Positions 1 through 6,304 are shown, numbered from the stretch's first letter. The stretch is DNA of 7,255 nucleotides from Chloroflexia bacterium (GCA_013694885.1 JACDBO010000252.1:1-7255), one strand, 5' to 3'. Numbers and translations are program-made. The notes: generated by a model from the sequence alone, not told the origin.

Positions 1-438
1 GACCTAAGACGTGCTCGCTCCGCCGGTCAGAACATCATCCCAACGACAACCGGGGCCGCGCGCGCCCTTGCCCTCGTGATTCCAGAATTGAAAGGCAAGT
101 TCGACGGCTTCTCGCTGCGCGTGCCCACACCGACGGTGTCGATCATCGACTTCGTGGCCGTGACCGAACAGCCGGTCAGCGTCGACGCCGTCACGGCTGC
201 CTTCCAGGACGCGGCGGAGAGTGACGCGATGCGTGGCCTGGTCGGCATTACCCACGAAGAACTCGTCTCCACCGACTTCCGCCGGGATTCGCGGTCGGCC
301 ATCATCGACGGACCATCGACGATGACCATGAACGAGCAGATGGTCAAGGTCGTCGCTTGGTACGACAACGAATGGGGCTACTCGTGCCGCGTTGCCGACC
401 TCGCCGCGCTCATCTGCGAACAGGGATTTCCGGCCTGA
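1..438 (+). CDS. gap: Glyceraldehyde-3-phosphate dehydrogenase, type I (3' part only)
   Basis: This is the C-terminal 145 residues of a phosphorylating GAPDH, which converts glyceraldehyde 3-phosphate, phosphate and NAD(P)+ to 1,3-bisphosphoglycerate in cytoplasmic glycolysis. The frame is open from base 1, so the 5' end lies outside the window, including the Rossmann NAD domain and the catalytic cysteine. Visible landmarks follow family order: DLRRAR at the very start, NIIPTTTGAA, the LRVPTPTVS strand, and the C-terminal WYDNEWGYS signature about 20 residues before the stop. The last residues of the fold are present, so the 3' end looks intact. The stop is at 436-438, and pgk begins 45 bp later with no terminator between, which supports co-transcription with pgk and tpiA. 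Cofactor preference cannot be judged because the N-terminal domain is missing. Confidence 0.96.
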   Translation, partial: DLRRARSAGQNIIPTTTGAARALALVIPELKGKFDGFSLRVPTPTVSIIDFVAVTEQPVSVDAVTAAFQDAAESDAMRGLVGITHEELVSTDFRRDSRSAIIDGPSTMTMNEQMVKVVAWYDNEWGYSCRVADLAALICEQGFPA

Positions 439-483
439 GATCGGTGATGAGCTGACACCTCAATTACGAAAGGACGCGGCGCG

Positions 484-1674
484 ATGCCGAAGCGCTCGGT
501 TACCGAGGCGAATGTGTCCGGCAAGCGCGTGCTCTGCCGCTGCGACTTCAATGTCCCGATCGAGCATGGTCGGATCACTGACGACACGCGAATCCGCGCC
601 GCCTTGCCAACGATCCGATGGCTGCTCGGCCGCGGTGCCCGAGTCGTTTTGTGCAGCCACCTGGGGCGTCCGAAAGGAACCGAGCGGGACGATCTTCGGC
701 TGGCTCCGGTCGCCGAGCGGTTGAGTGAGTTGCTCGACCAGTCCGTCACGTCGTGTCGGCGGGTGACCGGCGATGACGTCCGGACCGCGGTCGATGAACT
801 CCGCGACGGCGAGGCGCTGCTCCTGGAGAATCTTCGCTTTGAGAAGGGCGAGGAGGACAATGATGGAGAACTCGCCCGCCGACTCGCCGCCCTCGCCGAC
901 GTGTACGTAAACGATGCCTTCGGCGCCGCCCATCGCGCTCATGCCTCCACCGAAGGGGTCGCGCATCTGCTCCCGGCATACATGGGTCTCTTGATGGAGC
1001 GGGAAGTCGAGGTGCTGGGACGGCTCGTCGAGTCCCCTGAGCGGCCGTTCGTCGCCATCGTCGGCGGCGCCAAGGTATCGGACAAGATCGCTGTGCTGGA
1101 CCGGCTGATCGAGCGCGTTGACGCGTTGCTCGTCGGTGGTGGGATGGCCAATACGTTCCTGCTGGCGCGCGGTCGCGAGATGGGCACGTCGCTCGTGGAG
1201 GCGGAGCACGTGGACGAATCCCGTCGAATTACAGCCAAGGCCGAAGCGTGTGGCGTCGAGGTGTTTCTTCCCAACGACGCAATCGTGTCCACGTCACTCG
1301 AACGCAAAGGTGTCGCCAAGGCGGTCGATACCCTGGATCCTAACGAGGCTATTTTCGATATAGGGACAGAGACCGCGAAATCGTTCGCGGGGGCCATTGA
1401 GCGGGCCCATACCGTCTTCTGGAACGGGCCGATGGGCGTTGCCGAGCGACCAGCGTTCGCGGGTGGCACGCGGGCGGTCGCTGAAGCCGTCGCCGCGTGT
1501 GACGGGTTTACGGTCGTTGGCGGCGGTGACTCGGTGGCGGCGGTGCAGCAACTCGGACTCGCCGACCGCATCGACCATATCTCGACCGGCGGCGGGGCCT
1601 CGCTGGAATTTATAGAGGGCAAAGAGCTGCCGGGCATCTCCGTTATCCCGGACGTAGAGGCGAGCCAACCATGA
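484..1674 (+). CDS. pgk: Phosphoglycerate kinase
   Basis: PGK transfers phosphate from 1,3-bisphosphoglycerate to ADP, giving ATP and 3-phosphoglycerate in the cytoplasm. At 396 residues it has the usual bacterial length. The N-terminal substrate domain shows RCDFNVP (19-25), DDTRIR (33-38, with catalytic Arg38), SHLGRPKG (58-65), LLENLRFEKGEE near 113-125 and YVNDAFGAAHRAHAS near 140. The nucleotide domain shows GGAKVSDK, LLVGGGMANTFL, FWNGPMGV, GGGDSVAAV and STGGGASLEFIEGKELPG. One small oddity is DIGTET where DIGPET is usual. The ATG at 484 is preceded by AAAGGA (469-474) with a 9-nt spacer. The gene lies 45 bp after gap, and its stop codon overlaps the tpiA start (ATGA at 1671-1674), which indicates translational coupling in a gap-pgk-tpiA operon. 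Confidence 0.98.
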   Translation: MPKRSVTEANVSGKRVLCRCDFNVPIEHGRITDDTRIRAALPTIRWLLGRGARVVLCSHLGRPKGTERDDLRLAPVAERLSELLDQSVTSCRRVTGDDVRTAVDELRDGEALLLENLRFEKGEEDNDGELARRLAALADVYVNDAFGAAHRAHASTEGVAHLLPAYMGLLMEREVEVLGRLVESPERPFVAIVGGAKVSDKIAVLDRLIERVDALLVGGGMANTFLLARGREMGTSLVEAEHVDESRRITAKAEACGVEVFLPNDAIVSTSLERKGVAKAVDTLDPNEAIFDIGTETAKSFAGAIERAHTVFWNGPMGVAERPAFAGGTRAVAEAVAACDGFTVVGGGDSVAAVQQLGLADRIDHISTGGGASLEFIEGKELPGISVIPDVEASQP

Positions 1675-2420
1675 ACAGAACGCCGCTGGTCGTGGGCAAT
1701 TGGAAGCTCAATACCTCCCTGGCGGAAGCCACCGCGCTCACCGAGGGGATCGTGAACGCTCCCGTCGATGGCGTCGATACAGTCCTCTGCCCTCCCTTTC
1801 CTTGGCTCGTGCCGCTCGCGGAACTGATCGAGGACGCTCGTGTGGCGCTCGGCGCCCAGGACTGTTGGTCGGAGGTACGCGGCGCCTATACCGGCGATGT
1901 CTCGGCGGCGCTCATCGCGCCGTACTGTCGCTTTGTGATCGTCGGCCACTCCGAGCGACGCGCTCTCCATGGGGAAGGCAATGACCTCGTCGCGCGCAAG
2001 GTAGGGGCGGTACTGAGCGCCGGCCTGATTCCCATCCTCTGCGTCGGTGAATCCGCGGCACAACGCGCCGCCGGAGATGCCGAGACGGTGATCAAGGCTC
2101 AACTCGACGCCGCCATGGACACGCTGAATGCGCGCGAAATCAGCCAACTCGTGGTCGCCTATGAGCCCGTCTGGGCGATCGGCACCGGTGCCGCCGCTAC
2201 TCCTGAAGACGCCGCGGCAATGGCCACGTTGATCCGACACCGGCTCTCCGCCAAGCACGCGAGCGCGGCGCGGACCGCGCGCGTGCTCTATGGCGGCAGT
2301 GTCACGGTCGACAACGCTGCTGACCTGTTTGCGACCGACGACATCGATGGCGCACTGGTCGGCGGCGCCAGTCTCGATGCCACCGCGTTCAACGGCATCC
2401 GGCGCGCGGCAATGACCTGA
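1671..2420 (+). CDS. tpiA: Triosephosphate isomerase
   Basis: TIM interconverts dihydroxyacetone phosphate and glyceraldehyde 3-phosphate as a cytoplasmic beta/alpha barrel, usually a dimer. The 249 residues match the family length. The catalytic set is complete: Lys12 in GNWKLN (9-14), His93 in VGHSERR (91-97), and Glu165 in AYEPVWAIGTG (164-174), which also forms the flexible loop 6. The phosphate-binding segments LYGGSV (206-211) and ALVGGASL (228-235) close the barrel. GAQDC (61-65) and GAYTGDVSA (71-79) are the expected interface and loop segments. The ATG overlaps the pgk stop, and only a weak purine-rich site (AGAGG, 1656-1660) precedes it, so translation probably depends on coupling to pgk. 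No terminator-like hairpin with a T-run follows. A promoter-like sequence for secG begins within 10 bp of the stop. Confidence 0.98.
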   Translation: MNRTPLVVGNWKLNTSLAEATALTEGIVNAPVDGVDTVLCPPFPWLVPLAELIEDARVALGAQDCWSEVRGAYTGDVSAALIAPYCRFVIVGHSERRALHGEGNDLVARKVGAVLSAGLIPILCVGESAAQRAAGDAETVIKAQLDAAMDTLNAREISQLVVAYEPVWAIGTGAAATPEDAAAMATLIRHRLSAKHASAARTARVLYGGSVTVDNAADLFATDDIDGALVGGASLDATAFNGIRRAAMT

Positions 2421-2429
2421 TCGCTTTGG

Positions 2430-2458
2430 TTGCCGTGGTCCGCGCGGAGTGCTAGGCT
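2430..2458 (+). promoter_or_regulatory. Predicted sigma-70-type promoter for secG
   Basis: TTGCCG at 2430-2435 and TAGGCT at 2453-2458 are separated by exactly 17 bp. TG at 2450-2451 makes an extended -10 (TGC-TAGGCT). The site lies in the 83-bp tpiA-secG gap and would place transcription start near 2465, about 40 nt before the secG start codon. It would let secG be expressed apart from the glycolytic operon, although read-through from tpiA is also possible. This is motif reading only, and the -10 hexamer itself is a moderate match. Confidence 0.45.
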
Positions 2459-2503
2459 GATTCGCGCCGAAGCGGATGAATGGCGAAAGGAGCGCGCGAC
2501 TAG

Positions 2504-2764
2504 GTGCGCGGCGCTGACAAGTCGAAAGTGATAGCCAACGTGGACACCGCGATCAACCTTGTGACCATCATCGTCTCCGTCGTGTTGGTCTTGGTCATCC
2601 TGATGCAAACGAAAGGTTCCTCCTTCAGCGGCGCGTTTGGTGGCGACACCAGCGGCATTTACCGCACCCGCCGCGGCGTCGAGAAAATCTTGTTTCAATT
2701 CACCATTGGTATCGCCGTGCTCTTCCTGGTCCTGGCAATCATCAGCAGTTTCGCCTTGTCGTAG
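2504..2764 (+). CDS. secG: Preprotein translocase subunit SecG
   Basis: SecG is the small accessory membrane subunit of the SecYEG channel and assists SecA-driven export. The 86-residue product has the standard two-helix hairpin: TM1 at about 16-34 (VTIIVSVVLVLVILMQ core), a cytoplasmic loop with QTKG (35-38) and an FGG turn (45-47), a basic stretch (YRTRRGVEK, 53-61), and TM2 at about 64-84. The start is GTG at 2504. It directly follows an in-frame TAG (2501-2503), so no longer in-frame start exists, and AAAGGAG at 2486-2492 sits 11 nt upstream. Placement just after gap-pgk-tpiA is a common arrangement in several bacterial phyla. A later GTG at 2540 is possible but has no ribosome-binding site. 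Confidence 0.93.
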   Translation: MRGADKSKVIANVDTAINLVTIIVSVVLVLVILMQTKGSSFSGAFGGDTSGIYRTRRGVEKILFQFTIGIAVLFLVLAIISSFALS

Positions 2765-2815
2765 ACACGCGCCTGACATTGACGGGGTTTCGGCCTCGTT
2801 GCGGTTGTGCGCAGT

Positions 2816-2824
2816 TGGTATACT
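2816..2824 (+). promoter_or_regulatory. Extended -10 promoter element upstream of tatA
   Basis: TGG-TATACT at 2816-2824 matches an extended -10, with a 5/6 hexamer. It lies in the 140-bp secG-tatA gap. No good -35 sits at 16-18 bp: TTGCGG at 2799-2804 is only 14 bp away, and TTGACG at 2779-2784 is 34 bp away. The predicted leader to the tatA start is about 70-75 nt. The rest of the gap shows no open frame or clear hairpin. Confidence 0.4.
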
Positions 2825-2904
2825 GGGCGGAGATCGGCGACCTAACTCGCGTCTCTCGACTTCTTTTGGTGGTACATAGAGCAAACTCGTGAAAGGCGTC
2901 AACC

Positions 2905-3183
2905 ATGCCCGGCGGAATCGGTGTTCCGGAGCTCGCGATCATTCTGGTGATCATCATTATCATTTTCGGCGTCGGCAAGTTGCCGGAGATCGGTGGCGCG
3001 CTCGGCAAAGGGATCAAAGAATTCAAGACTGAGGCGACCGACGACGACGGCAAGAAGATTGAGCGCGGCAGTTCCGAACCCGCCTCCAGCCTGACGGCAC
3101 AAGCGCGGGAACGCCGCGAGGAAGTCGCGGTTGGCGCGGCGGATCGGCGTGAGCGTCGCGAGGTTCGGGCCGACGAGATCTAG
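2905..3183 (+). CDS. tatA: Twin-arginine translocase subunit TatA/TatE family
   Basis: TatA forms the oligomeric component of the Tat pathway, which exports folded proteins across the cytoplasmic membrane. The 92-residue product has a short N-terminal periplasmic tail, one TM helix (about 8-20, rich in isoleucine), the FG hinge (Phe21-Gly22), then GKLPEIGGALGKGIKEFK (24-41) forming the amphipathic helix. A polar Glu9 sits at the start of the TM helix, where TatA/TatB proteins carry Gln or Glu. The tail after residue 42 is highly charged (repeated Arg/Glu), typical of the disordered TatA C-terminus. The ATG at 2905 has GAAAGG (2891-2896) 8 nt upstream. No tatC is in the window. TatB is the alternative family call, but the short length and helix pattern favour TatA. 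Confidence 0.93.
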   Translation: MPGGIGVPELAIILVIIIIIFGVGKLPEIGGALGKGIKEFKTEATDDDGKKIERGSSEPASSLTAQARERREEVAVGAADRRERREVRADEI

Positions 3184-3215
3184 GCTTCGTTGCGACGTGT
3201 CGAGTACGACCAGCG

Positions 3216-3246
3216 AGAGCGCGGGGGTCACCTTCGCGCTCTTTTT
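3216..3246 (+). terminator. Intrinsic terminator after tatA
   Basis: Left arm 3216-3227 (AGAGCGCGGGGG) pairs with right arm 3231-3242 (CCTTCGCGCTCT) across a TCA triloop. This gives 12 continuous pairs including two G-U pairs. A run of five T (3242-3246) follows, continuing CTGT. It starts 32 bp after the tatA stop and should end the tatA transcript, separating it from lepB. It is the clearest terminator in the window. Confidence 0.8.
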
Positions 3247-3378
3247 CTGTGCGTGCGCGGGAACGACAGTCACCGCCGGTCCCACCAACATCGATGAAGT
3301 ATCATCCCACCACGAGCGTCGCGAACATCCAGCGACCTTGAACAGGTAACCGCACCGACAATAAGGAACGAACCCCTA

Positions 3379-4167
3379 ATGACCGAACGCGAGGACTTTG
3401 CTGGCCGATCCGCGACCCCGCCTCGCGACTTCCCCGCCTACGGTTTCGAATCACCGGCCACAACCACCAGAGAGCTGCCCGCGGCGCATGTTGCTCCGGA
3501 GCATCAGGTCGTCGAGGGAGCAACGACGGTGCAGCGGGAGAAGGGGCGGCCGTCAGCGTTCCGTGAGATCGTTGAAACGCTCCTCCTCGCGGTCATCATC
3601 TTCTTCGCGGTGCGCGCGGTCGTCCTCAATTTTCGGGTCGAGGGACTCAGCATGTCGCCGAACCTGCACAACGGCGAGATGTTGTTGGTGAATCGCAATG
3701 CCTACAACAGCTTTGACCTCTATGCGCTCGTTGATTGGCTGCCTGGTGTGGCTCACGACGAATCGCGAACGGTGCAGCCCTTCGACCCCCCCGAGCGTGG
3801 CGACATCGTCGTCTTTGATCCGCCAACCAACTCCGACAAGCCGTACATCAAACGAGTCATCGGTTTACCTGGTGAGTCGGTCGAGATTCGGAATGGTTCC
3901 GTCTTCATCGACGGCCAAGAGGTGAATGAGCCCTATCTCGACGGCGAATCCACTGAATGCCCAGGACGCGACGCCTGCGAGCCGGTCACCGTTCCGCCAG
4001 ACCAGATTTTCGTCCTCGGCGACAACCGCGACAATAGCCAGGACTCGCGAAGCTTCGGGCCGGTCGAGGTCGACGACATTATCGGCAAAGCGTGGGTGAC
4101 GTACTGGCCTTCCGCGGATATCGGAATCGTCCCCCACTACGACTACCCCGAAATCGCGGAGAAGTGA
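3379..4167 (+). CDS. lepB: Signal peptidase I
   Basis: This membrane-anchored serine protease removes signal peptides from Sec and Tat substrates on the outer face of the membrane. The 262 residues comprise a hydrophilic, proline-rich cytoplasmic N-terminus (1-61), one TM helix (about 64-84), and the S26 catalytic domain. Box B contains the nucleophile Ser91 (GLSMSPNL, 89-96). Box D has the general base Lys158 in YIKRVIGLPGE (156-166). Box E is GDNRDNSQDSR (214-224). Cys194 and Cys200 form a Cx5C pair in the external domain, like the disulfide loop of E. coli LepB. The ATG at 3379 follows AAGGA (3363-3367) by 11 nt. A terminator lies upstream, so a separate promoter is expected in 3250-3360. 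I found only weak candidates there. With secG and tatA it forms an export gene block. Confidence 0.97.
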   Translation: MTEREDFAGRSATPPRDFPAYGFESPATTTRELPAAHVAPEHQVVEGATTVQREKGRPSAFREIVETLLLAVIIFFAVRAVVLNFRVEGLSMSPNLHNGEMLLVNRNAYNSFDLYALVDWLPGVAHDESRTVQPFDPPERGDIVVFDPPTNSDKPYIKRVIGLPGESVEIRNGSVFIDGQEVNEPYLDGESTECPGRDACEPVTVPPDQIFVLGDNRDNSQDSRSFGPVEVDDIIGKAWVTYWPSADIGIVPHYDYPEIAEK

Positions 4168-4364
4168 CGCTGAACTCCCGGACAGTCTGTCGGCTATCCT
4201 CTGCCAACTGTCGTCCGCCTGGGTATCGCGCGCACTCGACAGGGGTGTAGAATGGATGCTCGGGAAGGTCCGACACCTACCCGCACAAGTGCACCTTCCG
4301 GAGCGGTTCTCAACGCCCCCAGCAATGCGGTCTCCGGGCGCCTGTGTGATGCCGAAAGGGGCTG
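4168..4364 (+). promoter_or_regulatory. Non-coding leader before the nuclease gene, with two competing inverted repeats
   Basis: No credible gene is seen in these 197 bp. GGAAGGT (4263-4269) pairs perfectly with ACCTTCC (4293-4299), enclosing a small hairpin GCA-CAAG-TGC (4283-4292). A second perfect pair, CCGGAG (4298-4303) with CTCCGG (4332-4337), shares bases 4298-4299 with the first, so the full stems exclude each other. Possible -10 elements are TATCCT (4195-4200) and TAGAAT (4248-4253), neither with a convincing -35. The stretch also holds the short palindrome GACAG-T-CTGTC (4181-4191). Function is unknown. Confidence 0.3.
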
Positions 4365-4367
4365 ATG

Positions 4368-4940
4368 ATGATCGAGACGACCGTCGAGAGTATCCGGGTG
4401 AGCCTCGTCACCCAGCATCGCGTCGTCATCCTCAAGGAGGTTGACGGCGACCGCCATCTCCCGATCTGGATCGGTGCCTATGAAGCCGAGGCGATCGCCA
4501 TGGAGTTGCAGGGCGTTACGCCGACGCGGCCTCTGCCGTATGATCTCATGCGCACCATCATCGGCGACCTCGGCGGCAGGATTGAGCGCATCATCATCGC
4601 CGACCTCTCCCAAGAAGTCTTTTTCGCGCGGGTGATCGTAGATCAAAATGGGCGCACCCATGAGATCGACTCGCGGCCGAGCGACGCGATCGCGCTCGCA
4701 GTGCGCACCGGAGCGCGGATCATGGTCGAGGATGGCGTCCTTGAGCGAGCCGGTGTAACGCTGAACGGTGACGACGAGGAGGGCCAGTTCGCAACCTCGG
4801 CCGGGGAACGCGCCGAGCTGCGCGGTAGTGGGCGAGAGGGCGGCGAGGGGAGCGGACCGGAGGACGAGCGGCTCTCGGTCTTTCGCGATTTCATCAACTC
4901 TCTCGATCTCGACGATTTTGACCGCAAGCGATCGAGCTAG
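4368..4940 (+). CDS. Bifunctional nuclease (BFN, DUF151) domain protein
   Basis: This belongs to the BFN/DUF151 family, whose Thermotoga member was described as having both DNase and RNase activity. The cellular role is poorly defined. The core domain fills about residues 1-135, with the hallmarks LPIWIGAYEAEAIAMEL (31-47), RPLPYDLM (54-61) and SRPSDAIALAVRTGA (102-116), followed by IMVEDGVLERAG. A Gly/Glu-rich low-complexity linker (about 135-168) leads to an acidic end, FRDFINSLDLDDF, a tail type seen in related proteins. Two adjacent ATGs occur (4365 and 4368). I chose 4368 because the ribosome-binding site AAAGGGG (4355-4361) lies 6 nt from it and only 3 nt from 4365. The product is therefore 190 or 191 residues. 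The neighbours (lepB before, a CxxC protein 71 bp after) do not reveal a specific job. Confidence 0.9.
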   Translation: MIETTVESIRVSLVTQHRVVILKEVDGDRHLPIWIGAYEAEAIAMELQGVTPTRPLPYDLMRTIIGDLGGRIERIIIADLSQEVFFARVIVDQNGRTHEIDSRPSDAIALAVRTGARIMVEDGVLERAGVTLNGDDEEGQFATSAGERAELRGSGREGGEGSGPEDERLSVFRDFINSLDLDDFDRKRSS

Positions 4941-5011
4941 CGGCGACGCAACGCGGGCATGGGTGGCGATGGGTTGCCCAGTCGCGCACGGGGAAACACC
5001 CAAGGATCGGT

Positions 5012-5386
5012 ATGGATTCGGAAGTTCAGATCAAACGAATCGTGCTTGACCGTATGGAGCGGTGTAGCATCTGCCATCGGGACTTTGGCCCCGATGACAT
5101 CCATGTCATCTCGCGCAAGCCGGACCTCTGGACGATGCTCGTCGAGTGCGACGAGTGCCACGCGCGCAATTTTGTTGCAGCCGTGCTCAACGACGGCGAC
5201 CCCGAGGAAGCGCAAGTCGCGCTGCGGCGCCTCAATGAGTCGGCGTTGAAGAAGACCAGTGCTGAGCCGGAGATCCCATCCGAGGTTCCGCCGGGCGGAG
5301 ACCCGGTCACCGCAGGCGACGTCGTCGACATACATGAGTTCCTGCGCGACTTCGAAGGTGATTTCAGGGCGATGTTCCGGGGATAG
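5012..5386 (+). CDS. Uncharacterised small protein with two CxxC pairs (probable zinc ribbon)
   Basis: I do not recognise a named family. The 124-residue product has CSIC (18-21) and CDEC (46-49), with 24 residues between the pairs. This four-cysteine layout usually binds structural zinc. HARNFVAAVLN follows the second pair. The middle (about 75-100) is polar and proline-rich, probably a linker. The C-terminus DVVDIHEFLRDFEGDFRAMF (about 104-123) is predicted helical, with acidic and aromatic spacing. There is no signal peptide or membrane segment, so it should be cytoplasmic. The ATG at 5012 has AAGGA (5002-5006) 5 nt upstream. It lies 71 bp after the BFN gene with no terminator between, so the two may be co-transcribed. 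The well-placed ribosome-binding site and an intact cysteine pattern argue that the gene is real. Confidence 0.82.
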   Translation: MDSEVQIKRIVLDRMERCSICHRDFGPDDIHVISRKPDLWTMLVECDECHARNFVAAVLNDGDPEEAQVALRRLNESALKKTSAEPEIPSEVPPGGDPVTAGDVVDIHEFLRDFEGDFRAMFRG

Positions 5387-5725
5387 GGCGCAGTCATGCG
5401 CTGGCTCCCTGGAGCCTCTCCGAGGCGATTGGGAGTCCGGCAGTCGTTTCACGGAGTGACGCTGCTGAGTCGTATGGATTGCCCCGCAACGAGGGATTCT
5501 GATCGCGGCTCGAAAAGACAATCCCGCGTTCCTTCCAAACCAGTGGGCGTGCTCAAAGTCGGAAAAGGGAACGGCGCGATGTTTGGTTGCCAGACAGCCA
5601 GTTCTCGTGCTGGCCGCTGCTATACTCTCGGCGGTAGATTTCTTGCCGCGCGGTGACTTCGAAACCGCACGCGCGATGAGGTCGCAACGGGACCACTCGA
5701 TGTCATTGCAGGAAGGAATGCCTTC
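5387..5725 (+). other. 339-bp intergenic region with inverted repeats
   Basis: I see no convincing gene here. An open frame at 5396-5656 has no ribosome-binding site and a composition unlike its neighbours. Candidate RNA structures are: (a) CTCCC (5405-5409) with GGGAG (5431-5435) enclosing GCCTC-TCC-GAGGC (5414-5426); (b) an imperfect hairpin at 5441-5464 built from CAG/CTG, CG/CG and TCAC/GTGA; (c) GTTCCTTCC (5528-5536) facing GGAA (5561-5564) and GGAAC (5568-5572); (d) GCGGT (5650-5654) with ACCGC (5664-5668). None is followed by a T-run, so a classic terminator is not supported. I could not match any of them to a known riboswitch. Confidence 0.35.
5618..5626 (+). promoter_or_regulatory. 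Extended -10 promoter element upstream of the NuoE/FdsG-type gene
   Basis: TGC-TATACT at 5618-5626 is an extended -10, with a 5/6 hexamer, of the same form as the one before tatA. No good -35 occurs at normal spacing: TTGCCA at 5587-5592 is 28 bp away. Transcription would start near 5633, leaving a leader of about 93 nt that includes the GCGGT/ACCGC hairpin at 5650-5668. It is the best promoter candidate for the oxidoreductase pair. Confidence 0.42.
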
Positions 5726-6304
5726 GTGGCGCAGGCGGACCCAGTTCAACGGTCTCACTCCGTACCCGCCCCCTATACGGGGCGCCAGGATATCGATCTC
5801 GATGTCGTGCGCGAGATCATGTCGCATTTCACCTTTTCCGATTACGAAGAAGCCCAGGAGCTCATCCTCTTCGCATTGCAGGAGATCAATGAGCGGTTCG
5901 GATGGGTTTCGCCCGAAGCCGCGGAGATCGTCGCCGAGCGGCTCGGCACGACGATCAACCGCGTCTATGGCTTGCTCACGTTCTACGCTGACTTCCGCAC
6001 AGAGCCGCGTGCCAACCACTTCATGTTGCTCTGCCACGGAATGTCCTGCTACGTAATGGGTTCGCAGCGGCTCGTCCAAACTCTGGAGGAGCGCTACGGT
6101 ATCGGCGACGGCGAGACGTCCGCGGATGGAGAGCTGTCAGTGCAGGTCGTCAACGGATGCCTCGGCGTTTGCGATCGATCGCCCGTCGTCAAACTGGACG
6201 ACGAGTACCACGGACAGCTGACGTCGGAGTCGCTCAATGAGGTGATCCAGCGCGCCATCGCCGCCCGGCGCGGTGGGCGCTCCAACGGGGAGAGTCATGA
6301 CTGA
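5726..6304 (+). CDS. NuoE-family [2Fe-2S] subunit (24-kDa type), probably the gamma (FdsG-like) subunit of an NAD-linked dehydrogenase
   Basis: This family carries one [2Fe-2S] cluster on a thioredoxin-like fold and pairs with a NuoF-type flavoprotein in complex I, NAD-reducing hydrogenases and soluble formate dehydrogenases. The 192-residue product has the helical N-terminal part (about 25-92) with GWVSPEAAEIVAERLGTTINRVYGLLTFYADF-like order, then all four cluster ligands: Cys103 and Cys108 (CHGMSC) and Cys145 and Cys149 (CLGVC). YHGQLT (161-166) is the usual C-terminal strand. The start is GTG at 5726, with AGGAAGG (5710-5716) 9 nt upstream. The nearby ATGs at 5676, 5700 and 5718 are out of frame. 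The stop overlaps the next gene by 8 bp, so the two are translationally coupled. It is cytoplasmic. Choosing FdsG over complex I NuoE rests on the partner gene. Confidence 0.9.
   Translation: MAQADPVQRSHSVPAPYTGRQDIDLDVVREIMSHFTFSDYEEAQELILFALQEINERFGWVSPEAAEIVAERLGTTINRVYGLLTFYADFRTEPRANHFMLLCHGMSCYVMGSQRLVQTLEERYGIGDGETSADGELSVQVVNGCLGVCDRSPVVKLDDEYHGQLTSESLNEVIQRAIAARRGGRSNGESHD

Noticed and set aside
939..2258. 439-codon open frame on the - strand across pgk and tpiA
   Set aside because: It lies antisense to two unmistakable enzymes. Its translation is low-complexity Ser/Arg-rich in part and shows no known motif. It is a product of the GC-rich codon pattern.
2480..2503. Seven-codon upstream reading frame (MAKGARD) ending right before the secG GTG
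   Set aside because: It would use the AAAGGAG that serves secG as its own coding sequence and has no ribosome site of its own. A chance ATG is more likely than a regulatory uORF.
2779..2784. TTGACG as the -35 for tatA
   Set aside because: It is 34 bp from the only good -10 (TATACT at 2819-2824), far outside usable spacing.
4181..4191. Palindrome GACAG-T-CTGTC as an operator or terminator
   Set aside because: It is only 5 bp per arm with a one-base centre, so it cannot be a hairpin. It does not match an operator I recognise, and one copy of this length is expected by chance.
5405..5435. CTCCC/GGGAG hairpin as a terminator for the CxxC gene
   Set aside because: It has a 4x4 internal loop and no T-run after it, so intrinsic termination is not supported.
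5396..5656. 86-codon + strand frame in the 339-bp gap
   Set aside because: It has no ribosome-binding site, a mixed unstructured composition, and overlaps the predicted promoter at 5618-5626. Real neighbours show clear motifs and ribosome sites.
4937..6079. 380-codon open frame on the - strand over the CxxC gene, the gap and the NuoE-like gene
   Set aside because: It is antisense to supported genes, has no recognisable domain, and is a shadow of high GC. The part in the gap adds nothing convincing.
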